From Burkholderia multivorans ATCC BAA-247 (GTDB taxonomy: Bacteria > Pseudomonadota > Gammaproteobacteria > Burkholderiales > Burkholderiaceae): a stretch of 64,000 nt of DNA. The notes beneath the pieces were generated by a model. It ran no database searches, was not told the origin of the DNA, and saw only the letters and a list, made by a program, of their open reading frames with translations. This document shows positions 19,164 to 28,008 of the stretch, piece by piece. Position numbers and translations under genes: made by a program. How positions within the stretch are numbered: position 1 is the first letter of the stretch; every line of letters starts with the position of its first letter. The DNA lies in contig NZ_CP009832.1 in NCBI RefSeq assembly GCF_000959525.1, positions 248,001 through 312,000 of the forward strand. Direction: 5' to 3'.

Positions 19164-19966
19164 GCGATGCCGTCGAAAAGAATCCGTGGAGCGAGCTGAA
19201 GTCGTTCACGAATGCGCGGATCGCGCTCGGTCGTGCGGGCAGCAGCCTGCCGACCGCGCCGCTGCTCGCGTTCAACCTGTCGCATGCGCAGGCGCGCGAC
19301 GCCGTGCATCAGCCGCTCGACGCCGATGCACTGCGGCGCGAGCTCGATGCCGCCGGTTTCGCGACGCTCGGCGTACAAAGCGCGGCACCCGATCGTCAGC
19401 ATTACCTGCGCCGGCCCGATCTCGGCCGCAAGCTGTCCGACGACGGCCGCGCGCTGCTCGCCGGCTACGGCGCCGCGCTCGACGATGCGCCCGATATCGT
19501 GTTCGTCGTCGGCGACGGGCTGTCGGCGTTTGCGGCCGCGAAGCAGGCGGTGCCGCTGCTGCGCGCGGTGCGCCCGCGGCTCGAGGCGGACGGCTGGCAG
19601 ACCGGGCCCGTGATCGTCGCGACGCAGGCGCGCGTCGCGCTCGGCGACGAAATCGGCGAGCTGCTGCGCGCGAAACTGGTCGCGGTGCTGATCGGCGAGC
19701 GGCCGGGCCTTAGTTCGCCGGACAGTCTCGGCGTGTATCTGACGTGGGCGCCGCAGGTCGGCTGCCACGACGCGCAGCGCAACTGCATCTCCAACGTGCG
19801 GCCCGAAGGGCTGTCGTACGACGCGGCCGCGCACAAGCTGCACTACCTCGTCACGCACGCGCGCCGGCTCGGGCTGACGGGCGTCGGGCTCAAGGACGAC
19901 AGCGACGCGCTGCTGCCTGCCGCGCAGCGGGCGCGCGTCGGCGCGGCCTGCGATCCGGCTACTTGA
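19160..19966 (+). CDS. eutC: Ethanolamine ammonia-lyase small subunit EutC
   Basis: 268 residues, the B12-binding small subunit of ethanolamine ammonia-lyase. It shows NPWSELKSFTNARIALGRAGSSLPTAPLLAFNLSHAQARDAVHQPLD, LSDDGRALLAGY, VFVVGDGLSAFAAAKQAVPLL, IGERPGLSSPDSLGVYLTWAP and DAQRNCISNVRPEGLSYDAAAHKLHYL, all family signatures. The start overlaps the eutB stop by 4 bases. The C-terminal 8 bases overlap the 3' end of the convergent LysR gene. No shell-protein or EutA reactivase gene is nearby, so the enzyme probably works free in the cytosol. Confidence 0.96.
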   Translation: MSDAVEKNPWSELKSFTNARIALGRAGSSLPTAPLLAFNLSHAQARDAVHQPLDADALRRELDAAGFATLGVQSAAPDRQHYLRRPDLGRKLSDDGRALLAGYGAALDDAPDIVFVVGDGLSAFAAAKQAVPLLRAVRPRLEADGWQTGPVIVATQARVALGDEIGELLRAKLVAVLIGERPGLSSPDSLGVYLTWAPQVGCHDAQRNCISNVRPEGLSYDAAAHKLHYLVTHARRLGLTGVGLKDDSDALLPAAQRARVGAACDPAT

Positions 19967-20843
19967 ACAGCCGCTCGCACAGAAAGTCGACGAACACGCG
20001 CAGCTTCGGCGACAGCTGCCGGCTCGACGGCCACACGATCGAGAACTGGCCCGGCGCGATCCGGTAGTCGTCGAGCACGGTGACGAGTGCGCCGCGCTCG
20101 AGCGCGCCGCGCGCGAGGAAGTCCGGCATGTAGCCGATGCCGAGCCCCGCGAGCACCGCGCCGCGCAGCGCTTCCATGTTGTTGCACGTCATTGCGGTGC
20201 GCAGCTTCAGCGGCGTGCCGTCGTCCGCGGCGAGCGCCCAGTCCTGCAGCTTGCCCGTGGTCGGGAAGCAGTAGCGCACGCAGTCGTGCGCTTCGAGGTC
20301 GCACGGTGCGTGCGGCGTGCCGGCCCGCGCGAGATACGCGGGCGTCGCGCACAGCACGAACGCGAACGGGCCGAGCCGCCGCGACATCAGGCTCGAATCG
20401 GATAGCGGCCCGCTACGGATCACCGCATCGAACCCGCCTTCGACGACGTCGACCATCCGGTCGTTGAAATCGAGATCGAGCTCGACGTCCGGATAGCGCT
20501 GCCTGAATTCCGGCAGCACCGGTAGCAGGAACCGATAGCCGATCACCGGCAGGCTCACGCGCAGCTTGCCGCGCGGGCGCTGCGCGGATGCCGTCACGGT
20601 CGCCTCCGCGTCGCGAAGATCCTCGAGGATGCGCTGACAGCGCTCGTAGAAATGCCGCCCTTCGTCGGTCAGCGTGATGCGGCGCGTGGTGCGGTTGAAC
20701 AGCCGTACGCCGAGCGACTGCTCGAGCCGCGCGATCGTCTTGCCGACCGCCGACGCCGAGATGCCGAGCGTACGGCCGGCCGCGACGAAGCTCAGCGCGT
20801 CGGCGGCGCGCACGAAGGCGACGATGCCGTTCAGGTTGTCCAT
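19959..20843 (-). CDS. LysR family transcriptional regulator
   Basis: 294 residues. The N-terminal winged HTH (MDNLNGIVAFVRAADALSFVAAGRTLGISASAVGKTIARLEQSLGVRLFNRTTRRITLTDEG) is followed by a LysR substrate-binding domain (PRGKLRVSLPVIGYRFLLPVLPEFRQRYPDVELDLDFNDRMVDVVEGGFDAVIR). It is the subgroup that usually represses a divergent transporter or quinone/aldehyde detoxification gene. Here it is divergent from an MFS exporter with 145 bases between start codons, its most likely target. Its 3' end overlaps eutC by 8 bases in convergent orientation. Confidence 0.9.
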   Translation of the reverse strand: MDNLNGIVAFVRAADALSFVAAGRTLGISASAVGKTIARLEQSLGVRLFNRTTRRITLTDEGRHFYERCQRILEDLRDAEATVTASAQRPRGKLRVSLPVIGYRFLLPVLPEFRQRYPDVELDLDFNDRMVDVVEGGFDAVIRSGPLSDSSLMSRRLGPFAFVLCATPAYLARAGTPHAPCDLEAHDCVRYCFPTTGKLQDWALAADDGTPLKLRTAMTCNNMEALRGAVLAGLGIGYMPDFLARGALERGALVTVLDDYRIAPGQFSIVWPSSRQLSPKLRVFVDFLCERLFK

Positions 20844-20988
20844 CGACGAAACGCGCTCCGGTGTGCGAGACAGATTGCGGAATTCTAGTCCGTTATATGC
20901 GGAGCTTCGCGTGGTTTTTCGCGGATTGGATCGGATTTATCTTGTGTCGCGTTGCGGCGCCGATGCGCCGGCTTTTCGAGGAGCGATG

Positions 20989-22581
20989 ATGGATCAACCG
21001 TTTTCCGCGGTATCGCCGCGTCGGCGCGCGCTCGTGCTGTTCGCCGTCTGCGCGGCCGCCGTCGCGCTGCCGCTGTCGTTTTCCGGCGGCGCCGTCGCGA
21101 CGCCGGCGATCGGCCGCGACCTGCACGGCAGCGCGGTCGCGATGAACTGGATCACGAACGCGTTCATGCTCGCGTTCGGCAGTTTCCTGATGGCGGCCGG
21201 CGCGCTGGCCGACCAGTTCGGCCGTAAGCGCGTGTTCGCGGCCGGCGTCGGCGGCTTCACGCTGATGTCGGTCGCGCTCGCGTTCGCGCCGTCGATGCTC
21301 GCCGTCGACCTGCTGCGCGCGGCGCAAGGGCTCGCGGCGGCGGCCGCGCTGGCCGGCGGCACGGCCGCGCTCGCGCAGACGTTCGACGGCGCCGAACGCA
21401 CGCGTGCGTTCAGCCTGCTCGGCACGACCTTCGGGATCGGGCTCGCGTTCGGACCGGTGATGGCCGGCTGGCTGATCGAACACTACGGCTGGCGCGCGAT
21501 CTTCGTCACGGGCGCGCTGGCCGGCGCGCTGTCGCTCGCGTTCGGGCTGCCGCGCATGCAGGAGTCGCGCGACCCGCACGCGACGGGGCTCGACTGGCCG
21601 GGCACGGTCGCGTTCACGGCCGCGCTGACGCTGTTCACGTTCGGCGTGATCGAGGCGCCTGCACGCGGGTGGACGGCGCCGCTCGTCGTCGCGCTGTTGG
21701 CCGGTGCGGCGCTCGGCGCGGCGGCGTTCGTCGCGATCGAGACGCGCGTCGCGCGGCCGATGCTCGATCTGTCGCTGTTCCGGATTCCGCGTTTCGTCGG
21801 CGTACAGGTACTGCCGATCTCGACGTGCTGCTGCTACATCGTGCTGCTCGTCGTGCTGCCGCTGCGCTTCATCGGGATCGACGGCTTCAGCGAGATCGAC
21901 GCGGGCTGGCTGATGCTCGCGATCTCCGCGCCGATGCTCGTCGTGCCGATCGCGGCCGCGACGCTCACGCGCTGGTGGCCGGCCGGCATCGTCTCGGGGC
22001 TCGGGCTGCTCGTCGCGGCGGCCGGCCTCGTGTGGCTCGACGTTGCGCTGCGCGGCGGCGCGGGCCCGGCCGCGATCGCGCCGATGGTCGCGATCGGCGT
22101 CGGGGCCGGGATGCCGTGGGGGCTGATGGACGGGCTCTCGGTGAGCGTCGTGCCGAAGGAGCGCGCGGGGATGGCGACCGGCATTTTCAGCACGACGCGC
22201 GTGGCCGGCGAGGGTATCGCGCTCGCGATCGTCGGCGCGCTGCTCGCGGCGCTCGCGCATGCGGGGCTGCAACGCGCCGCGCCCGGCGCGCCGTCCGACG
22301 CCGTGCTGCACGCCGCCGCGCGGCTCGCGACCGGCGATCTCGCCGGCGCGGCGGCCGCGCTGCCGGGCGTCGACCGCGGGGTGCTGCTCGCGAGCTACAC
22401 GCATGCGTTCGATCGCCTGCTGATCGCGCTCGCGATCGTCACCGTGCTGTGCGCGGCGATCGTGTTCGCGTTTCTCGGCGCGCGGCAGACCGCCGACGGC
22501 ACGCACGCCGACACGCGCGCGAGCCTGCCGCGGGACCGCCGCGCGCGACGGCCGGCGTGCGCGGACACGAACGGCCGCTGA
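20989..22581 (+). CDS. MFS transporter, DHA2 (EmrB/QacA) drug-efflux type
   Basis: 530 residues with about 14 membrane helices, the DHA2 layout. Motif A is clear after helix 2 (GALADQFGRKRVF), and the antiporter motif C is represented by LGTTFGIGLAFGPVMAGWLIEHYGWRAIF. Substrates of this family are hydrophobic drugs, dyes or fatty acids exported with proton exchange. Two in-frame ATGs lie side by side; the second, 5 bases after GAGGAG, is preferred over the first, only 2 bases away. The LysR gene on the other strand is the probable regulator. The C-terminal 30 residues are a basic cytoplasmic tail. Confidence 0.88.
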   Translation: MDQPFSAVSPRRRALVLFAVCAAAVALPLSFSGGAVATPAIGRDLHGSAVAMNWITNAFMLAFGSFLMAAGALADQFGRKRVFAAGVGGFTLMSVALAFAPSMLAVDLLRAAQGLAAAAALAGGTAALAQTFDGAERTRAFSLLGTTFGIGLAFGPVMAGWLIEHYGWRAIFVTGALAGALSLAFGLPRMQESRDPHATGLDWPGTVAFTAALTLFTFGVIEAPARGWTAPLVVALLAGAALGAAAFVAIETRVARPMLDLSLFRIPRFVGVQVLPISTCCCYIVLLVVLPLRFIGIDGFSEIDAGWLMLAISAPMLVVPIAAATLTRWWPAGIVSGLGLLVAAAGLVWLDVALRGGAGPAAIAPMVAIGVGAGMPWGLMDGLSVSVVPKERAGMATGIFSTTRVAGEGIALAIVGALLAALAHAGLQRAAPGAPSDAVLHAAARLATGDLAGAAAALPGVDRGVLLASYTHAFDRLLIALAIVTVLCAAIVFAFLGARQTADGTHADTRASLPRDRRARRPACADTNGR

Positions 22582-22620
22582 GCGGCGCGGCCCGTTACGC
22601 GGCGCCGCGCCCGCGGCGCG

Positions 22621-23049
22621 TCACGCGAGTACGAGCGGCGGCAGCGTCGCGTCGGTGCGCGGCTGCGCGCACCCGACGTCGACGATCACATAGCGCCGCG
22701 CATCCGGCCACAGCGCGGCGAAGCGTCCCGCGTCTTCGTCGATCGTCGCGCGTCCCTGCACGAGCCACGTCGTCTGCCGGACGAAATCGACGAACAGCAG
22801 CGCGATCGCGGGGTTCACCAGCAAATTTCCGATCGTATTGAACAGGTTGTTGCCCGCGAAGTCGGGCAGCACGAGCGTGCGTGCGTCGACGATCGCAACG
22901 AGCGGCGTGGGCGTGCCGTCCGCGCGCGGCTGCCGGCCGCGATACGAGCAGTCGCTGTTGCCGGCGTCGTCGGAGGTCGCGACGATCAGGAACGCCTGTT
23001 CGTGGATGAACGCGATCGCGTCGTCGGTCAGCGGGGCGGGTGCATGCAT
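22621..23049 (-). CDS. Pyridoxamine 5'-phosphate oxidase-like flavin split-barrel protein
   Basis: 142 residues from the internal start MHAPAPLTDDAIAFIHEQAFLIVATSD. The split-barrel signature includes DCSYRGRQP, TLVLPDFAGNNLFNTIGNLLVNPAIALLFVDFVRQTTWLVQGRATI. These blocks match the PNPOx-like family that binds FMN or F420. The frame stays open for ~56 residues upstream, but that part is low-complexity and runs into the exaC regulatory region, so the shorter start is preferred although its ribosome site is weak. A related protein lies on the other side of exaC (25057-25599). Function unknown. Confidence 0.75.
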   Translation of the reverse strand: MHAPAPLTDDAIAFIHEQAFLIVATSDDAGNSDCSYRGRQPRADGTPTPLVAIVDARTLVLPDFAGNNLFNTIGNLLVNPAIALLFVDFVRQTTWLVQGRATIDEDAGRFAALWPDARRYVIVDVGCAQPRTDATLPPLVLA

Positions 23050-23154
23050 GGAACGAATCGGCGCGGCGGCCGGCGAAGGACGATGCGCGATGCATACGCA
23101 AGCCGCATGCCACGCGATCGCGGCCGGCACGCAGGCGCGCGTTGTGAAAATTCC

Positions 23155-23191
23155 GAACACCGCGCGCCCGTGCTGCGCAGCCGCGGTGTTC
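23155..23191. promoter_or_regulatory. Long inverted repeat upstream of the exaC sigma-54 promoter
   Basis: GAACACCGCG ... CGCGGTGTTC, perfect 10-bp arms around a 17-base spacer, 87-123 bases ahead of the sigma-54 -24 element. This is the distance expected for an enhancer-binding-protein site. No T-run follows on either strand. Binding partner unknown. Confidence 0.5.
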
Positions 23192-23276
23192 AGTTTCGAC
23201 ACAGTCGCGTAGCGCATGCGCGTCGGCGCGCCGCGCGCCGCATTGCGCTACGTGCCGGCGCGACGCCGCGATCGGA

Positions 23277-23292
23277 TGGCATGCATGTTGCG
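23277..23292 (+). promoter_or_regulatory. Sigma-54 (RpoN) promoter candidate for exaC
   Basis: TGGCATGCATGTTGCG has the invariant -24 GG (23278-23279) and -12 GC (23290-23291) with exactly 10 bases between. It differs from the TGGCACG-N4-TTGCW consensus at only two positions. It lies 63 bases upstream of the exaC ATG. Confidence 0.7.
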
Positions 23293-23354
23293 TAAACGTC
23301 GACGCGCAATCCAACCGGCGCTGCACTCACAAGCACGATGAACAGGAGACATGT

Positions 23355-24881
23355 ATGAACCCGTTTGACCTGAAGCAACTGGGCCTCGACGTCGAATATC
23401 CGTATCGTCAGCAGTACGACAACTACATCGGCGGCAAGTGGGTTCCGCCCGTGAAGGGCGAGTATTTCGAGAACGTGTCGCCGATCAACGGCCAGCCGTT
23501 CTGCCGCGTGCCGCGTTCGGGCGCCGACGACATCGAGCTCGCGCTCGACGCCGCGCACGCCGCGCGCCGCAAGTGGGGCAAGACGTCCGTGGCCGAGCGC
23601 GCGAACCTGCTGCTCGCGGCCGCCGACCGCATGGAAAAGAACCTGAAGCTGCTCGCCGTCGCGGAAACGATCGACAACGGCAAGCCGCTGCGCGAGACGA
23701 TGGCGGCCGACCTGCCGCTCGCGATCGACCACTTCCGCTATTTCGCGGGTTGCATCCGCGCGCAGGAAGGCGGGATCTCCGAGATCGACGACAACACGGT
23801 CGCGTATCACTTCCACGAGCCGGCCGGTGTCGTCGGCCAGATCATTCCGTGGAACTTCCCGTTGCTGATGGCCGCATGGAAGCTCGCGCCGGCGCTCGCG
23901 GCCGGCTGCTGCGTCGTGATGAAGCCGGCCGAGCAGACGCCCGCGTCGGTGCTCGTGCTGATGGAGCTGATCGGCGATCTGTTCCCGCCGGGCGCGGTCA
24001 ACATCGTGAACGGCTTCGGCAAGGAAGCGGGCGAAGCGCTCGCAACGAGCAAGCGGATCGCGAAGATCGCGTTCACGGGCTCGACGCCGGTCGGCAAGCA
24101 CATCCTGCACGCGGCGGCCGACAGCCTGATCCCGTCGACGGTCGAGCTGGGCGGCAAGAGCCCGAACGTGTTCTTCGCCGACGTGCTCGACCAGGACGAC
24201 GCGTTCCTCGACAAGGCGCTCGAAGGGCTCGCGATGTTCGCGCTGAACCAGGGCGAGGTCTGTACGTGTCCGTCGCGGATCCTGATCCAGGAATCGATCT
24301 ACGACCGCTTCATCGAGAAGGCCGTCGCGCGCGTCGAGCGCATCAAGGCCGGCCATCCGCTCGACATGCAGACGATGATCGGCGCGCAGGCGTCGCAGCA
24401 GCAGCTCGACAAGATCCTCTCGTATATCGATATCGGCCGCGGCGAAGGCGCGCAATGCCTGACGGGCGGCGAACGCACGGCGCCGGCCGCCGAACTGAAC
24501 ACCGGCTACTACGTGAAGCCGACGATGCTGCTCGGCAACAACAAGATGCGCGTGTTCCAGGAGGAGATCTTCGGGCCGGTCGCGTCGGTGATGACGTTCA
24601 AGGACGAGCAGGAAGCGATCGAACTCGCGAACGACACGTTCTACGGGCTCGGCGCCGGCGTGTGGACGCGCAACGGCACGCGCGCGTACCGCATGGGCCG
24701 CGAGATCGAGGCGGGCCGCGTCTGGACGAACTGCTATCACCTGTACCCGGCGCACGCGGCGTTCGGCGGCTACAAGCAGTCGGGGATCGGCCGCGAGACG
24801 CACAAGATGGCGCTGTCGAACTATCAGCAGACGAAGTGCCTGCTGGTCAGCTATCAGGCGGAAGCGCTCGGCTTCTTCTGA
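23355..24881 (+). CDS. exaC: NAD-dependent acetaldehyde dehydrogenase, ExaC/AcoD type
   Basis: 508 residues, cytosolic, oxidising acetaldehyde to acetate. Near end-to-end agreement with Pseudomonas ExaC is visible from memory of that family: [79 protein letters not shown], the catalytic Cys303 in [26 protein letters not shown] and [17 protein letters not shown]...NLLVSY-like ending. CAGGAGAC precedes the start. It supplies the step after ethanolamine ammonia-lyase and could also serve ethanol or acetoin breakdown. A sigma-54 promoter match and an upstream dyad suggest control by an enhancer-binding protein. Confidence 0.93.
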   Translation: MNPFDLKQLGLDVEYPYRQQYDNYIGGKWVPPVKGEYFENVSPINGQPFCRVPRSGADDIELALDAAHAARRKWGKTSVAERANLLLAAADRMEKNLKLLAVAETIDNGKPLRETMAADLPLAIDHFRYFAGCIRAQEGGISEIDDNTVAYHFHEPAGVVGQIIPWNFPLLMAAWKLAPALAAGCCVVMKPAEQTPASVLVLMELIGDLFPPGAVNIVNGFGKEAGEALATSKRIAKIAFTGSTPVGKHILHAAADSLIPSTVELGGKSPNVFFADVLDQDDAFLDKALEGLAMFALNQGEVCTCPSRILIQESIYDRFIEKAVARVERIKAGHPLDMQTMIGAQASQQQLDKILSYIDIGRGEGAQCLTGGERTAPAAELNTGYYVKPTMLLGNNKMRVFQEEIFGPVASVMTFKDEQEAIELANDTFYGLGAGVWTRNGTRAYRMGREIEAGRVWTNCYHLYPAHAAFGGYKQSGIGRETHKMALSNYQQTKCLLVSYQAEALGFF

Positions 24882-25056
24882 TCGCCGCCACGCGGGCGCG
24901 GACGCACGGGCGCACGCCGGGCAGCCGGCGGCGCGCCCGTCCGTCTCGTGATCGCGCCGCCTTTCCGGAAATCCGGCGCAGGCCGCAGCGCATCGCGTTG
25001 CAGCCCGCGCCGGCCACGACCTCGTCCGCCGCCTGCGCGCGGCGGTTCCATCCGAC

Positions 25057-25599
25057 ATGACAGACACGCCCCGTTCGCGACATCCGGTATTTCATGCAGG
25101 CGAGCTCGACGCGCATCGCCGGTTCGGCGTCGCCGACGAAGCCGAACGGATGAGCGACGTCGTGACGACGCGGCTCAGCATCGGCGTGCGGCAGTTCGTC
25201 GAGACGCAGCCGTTCATGTTCGTCGGCACGAGCAGCGGCGGCGGCGCGCCGCTCGTCTGCGACATCGTGCAGGGCGGCCGCGATCCGAACGGCGAGCTGC
25301 TGCCCGTCGTTCGCGTGATCGATACGAAGACGCTGCGGTTCGCGCTGCCCGCCCGGTGCGACGCATGCCGGATCGATGCGGCGCGATGCGACGGCAGCGG
25401 GATCGGGCTGCTGTTCGTCGATTTCGTGCGCGCGATCCGCTACCGGATCAACGGTCGCGCGACGCTGCGCACCGATCTGTCCGACGCGGACGCCGCGCCC
25501 TGGCCGGCGGGCAGCCCGATCGTCGAACTCGCCGTCGCGCAGGCGTACGGCAACTGCAGCACGCGCGTCGTGCGGCTGCAGCCGGCCGCCGGCCGCTAG
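25057..25599 (+). CDS. Pyridoxamine 5'-phosphate oxidase-related protein
   Basis: 180 residues with the same split-barrel features as the protein on the other side of exaC: VRQFVETQPFMFVGTSSGGGAPLVCDIVQGGRDPNGELLPVVRVIDTKTLRFALPARCDACRI and GIGLLFVDFVRAIRYRINGRATLR. It carries an extra N-terminal ~45 residues (FHAGELDAHRRFGVADEAERMSD) typical of longer PNPOx-like proteins. It begins 175 bases after exaC in the same direction. The start codon lacks a good Shine-Dalgarno sequence, and no catalytic role can be stated. Confidence 0.7.
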   Translation: MTDTPRSRHPVFHAGELDAHRRFGVADEAERMSDVVTTRLSIGVRQFVETQPFMFVGTSSGGGAPLVCDIVQGGRDPNGELLPVVRVIDTKTLRFALPARCDACRIDAARCDGSGIGLLFVDFVRAIRYRINGRATLRTDLSDADAAPWPAGSPIVELAVAQAYGNCSTRVVRLQPAAGR

Positions 25600-25769
25600 C
25601 CGGTGAACGTGCCGCGATGCACGTACGCACCGTGGCGGTGCGCGCGGCGCGCGCGCCGGGCGGGGCGTACGCCCCGCGCAGCGTTGAATCTCGGGCGTGG
25701 CCGCCTCGCGCGCGGTTCGGCACGGGACTTGCGTGACCGACGCGGTTCCGGCAGGTGAAGGAGAGCACG

Positions 25770-26801
25770 ATGGATGCACGACAGGCACGTCACGACGAAC
25801 CGACGGCCGAAGACACGCAGCGCAGCGCGCACGGCGACGATGCGTCGGCCGGGCAGGCGGTCGTCAGCGTCGCGCACGACGCTGACGAGCAGGCGCGCAA
25901 CCTGATCGGCTGGCGACAGACCTACGACCAGCTCGCGGCGGGCCGCTTCGTCGGCACGCTGACCGAGCTGCCGCTCGACACGATGAAACTGTTTCGCGAA
26001 TCGACGAGCCATGTGCTGCGCCAGGCGTGCGAAGTGCGCGGCGACGCGTACTGGTTCGGCATTCCGCTCGCCGGCGACGGCACCGCGCGCGTCGACGCGT
26101 GCCGGATCGGCCCCGGCGCCCTCGCGTTCCGGCCCGGCAACGTCGAATTCGAATTGCTGACGCCCGCGCAGTTCTCGATCTACGGCGTCGTCGTGCGCGG
26201 CGAGGTGCTGCGCCGCTATGCGGAGCAGGTCGAACATCGCGCGCTCGACGAGCGGCTGTTCGCGCAGCGCGTGATCCGGATCGGCGACGCGCGGCTCGCG
26301 CGCCTGTGCGCGCTGCTCGGCCGCCGGCTCGACGGCGCGGCGGTCGGCGGCGGCCCGTTGCCCGGCGCACAGCGCGATGCGCTGCAGGCCGAGGTGCTGG
26401 CCGCGCTGTTCGACGCCTGCGCGCAGCCGGCCGACGACGGCAGCGGCGCAGCGCCCTCGACGCGGCGCTGGATCGTCGAGCAGGCGCGCGACTACGTGCT
26501 GGCGCATCGCACGCGGCCGGTCGGCGTGCCGGAACTGTGCGAGCAGCTCCACGTGAGCCGCCGCACGCTGCAGTACTGCTTCCAGGACGTGCTCGGCATG
26601 GCGCCCGCTTCGTATCTGCGCGCGCTGCGGCTGAACGGCGTGCGGCGCGATCTGTGCGGCCGTGCGGCAGGCTCGGTGCAGGATGTCGCGGAAGCGTGGG
26701 GATTCTGGCATCTGAGCCAGTTCGCGACCGATTACCGCCGGCTGTTCGGCAAGCGGCCGTCCGATACGCTGCGCGAGCGCGACGCGCTCGCCGCCGGGTG
26801 A
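25770..26801 (+). CDS. eutR: AraC-family transcriptional activator, EutR-like (ethanolamine regulon)
   Basis: 343 residues. The region IGWRQTYDQLAAGRFVGTLTELPLDTMKLFRESTSHVLRQACEVRGDAYWFGIP corresponds block for block with enterobacterial EutR (W-Q-YDQL-GKF-G-TE-LL--FRE-T---LRQ-C------FWFGIP). The C-terminal double HTH at ~245-340 (ELCEQLHVSRRTLQYCFQDVLGMAPASYLRALRLNGVRRDL, WGFWHLSQFATDYRRLFGKRPSDTL) also matches. EutR senses ethanolamine together with B12 in enterics. AAGGAGAG precedes the ATG; an earlier in-frame GTG is overlapped by this site. It closes an ethanolamine region containing eat-eutBC and exaC. Confidence 0.85.
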   Translation: MDARQARHDEPTAEDTQRSAHGDDASAGQAVVSVAHDADEQARNLIGWRQTYDQLAAGRFVGTLTELPLDTMKLFRESTSHVLRQACEVRGDAYWFGIPLAGDGTARVDACRIGPGALAFRPGNVEFELLTPAQFSIYGVVVRGEVLRRYAEQVEHRALDERLFAQRVIRIGDARLARLCALLGRRLDGAAVGGGPLPGAQRDALQAEVLAALFDACAQPADDGSGAAPSTRRWIVEQARDYVLAHRTRPVGVPELCEQLHVSRRTLQYCFQDVLGMAPASYLRALRLNGVRRDLCGRAAGSVQDVAEAWGFWHLSQFATDYRRLFGKRPSDTLRERDALAAG

Positions 26802-26919
26802 TGCGCGCGCGGGCGCGTGGATCGGCGGCATAGGCCGCGTCGCGCGGATCGCGTGCAGCGTCGTTGTCGCGCGTGCTGCCGATCGCGTTGCGCACGCATC
26901 GGGCCGCTGTCCGCGCGCG

Positions 26920-28008
26920 CTATGGCGCCGCGGTCCGGGCAGCCGGCCACGGCACCGCATCCCAGTCGAGCGCGCCGTAGGCCGCATCGATCGCCGCGAT
27001 GTCGTCGGGCTGCTCGCTGCGATGCAGCCCGCGCAGTTCGGCCGGCACGTCGAGTTCGATCGGCACGCAATGCGGGTAGTCGCGCACGCGCAGTGCCGGC
27101 TCGATCGTCGTGAAGCACGCGACGCTCGGCACATCGAAGCCGGCCGCGACGTGCAGCGCGGCCGTGTCCGGTGCGAACAGCAGGCTCGCGCCTTTCACCC
27201 AGGCGATGAAGCGCGCGGTGTCGCCGGCCGCGTCCTCGCTCACGTCGACGTAGGCCGGATGCGCGACCGGCCCGAACCCGACCACCGGCAGCCCGTAGCG
27301 CTGCGCGAGCCGGTCGACGAGCACCGCGCGCCGGGCCGGCGGCACGCTGCGCACCGCGGTGCTCGCGTCCGCGCAGAACAGGACGTAAGGCCGCCGCCAT
27401 GCCGCTGGCAGCGCGGGGAGCTGCAGTCGCGCGAGCCAGCTGTTGCGCTTCGCCGATGCCGGCACGGCGGCAGGCTCCGCACCGAGCGCATCGAGGAAGA
27501 AGTCGATCATCGGCATATGCGCGAACGCCGGCCAGTACAGGTGGTTGCCGATGTCGATGCACGGTGTGTGCGCGGGTAGCGCGTCGGCTGCGCACGGCAG
27601 CGCGCGCGTCGGCGCGACGACGTCGGCCGCGAGCGCATAGAGCGCCTCGACGTAGCGCGGCGCACGCGCGGGCCGATACAGCGTGAAGCGCAGGTCCGGA
27701 TGCGCTTCGCGCAGCGCGGCGAGCGCGGTCAGCCCGATTACCGAATCGCCGAGCGCGACGCCCATCCCGTTGATCACGTGTACCTGCGTCGCGTGGCTGT
27801 AGTCGAGCCGGAACGGGCGCTGCGCGGCATGCAGCAGCTGCAGCGCCGGCGCGGCCGGCACGTAGCCGGTCGCGCGCGCCATGCCGTGCTCGAGGTCGTA
27901 CGGCGCGACGAGCGTGCGGTCGGGCGCGAGCAGCGTGCCGGGAAACGCGAGCGCCGCGTCGTGCGACAGCGCGGCGGCGGCCGGCGCGGCGAGCGTGGCC
28001 ACCATCAT
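26920..28008 (-). CDS. GT9-like (heptosyltransferase-fold) glycosyltransferase
   Basis: 362 residues. The N-terminal half has a GT9-type entry, VINGMGVALGDSVIGLTALAALREAHPDLRFTLYRP. The C-terminal nucleotide-sugar domain shows LPVVGFGPVAHPAYVDVS, ASLLFAPDTAALHVAAGFDVPSVACFTTIEPALRVRDYP, equivalent to the D-[ST]-G--H-A-A block of ADP-heptose transferases. The first ~60 residues are additional. Its ATG overlaps the stop of the preceding ThDP-enzyme gene (ATGA), so the two are translationally coupled. No LPS genes lie nearby. The donor and acceptor are unknown; assignment to the GT-B/GT9 fold is by motif only. Confidence 0.7.
   Translation of the reverse strand: MMVATLAAPAAAALSHDAALAFPGTLLAPDRTLVAPYDLEHGMARATGYVPAAPALQLLHAAQRPFRLDYSHATQVHVINGMGVALGDSVIGLTALAALREAHPDLRFTLYRPARAPRYVEALYALAADVVAPTRALPCAADALPAHTPCIDIGNHLYWPAFAHMPMIDFFLDALGAEPAAVPASAKRNSWLARLQLPALPAAWRRPYVLFCADASTAVRSVPPARRAVLVDRLAQRYGLPVVGFGPVAHPAYVDVSEDAAGDTARFIAWVKGASLLFAPDTAALHVAAGFDVPSVACFTTIEPALRVRDYPHCVPIELDVPAELRGLHRSEQPDDIAAIDAAYGALDWDAVPWPAARTAAP

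Noticed and set aside
24882-25056. Small gene (for example a DUF779 protein, often paired with ExaC) between exaC and the PNPOx-like gene
   Set aside because: No frame with a start, ribosome site and protein-like composition exists there; the partner seems absent.
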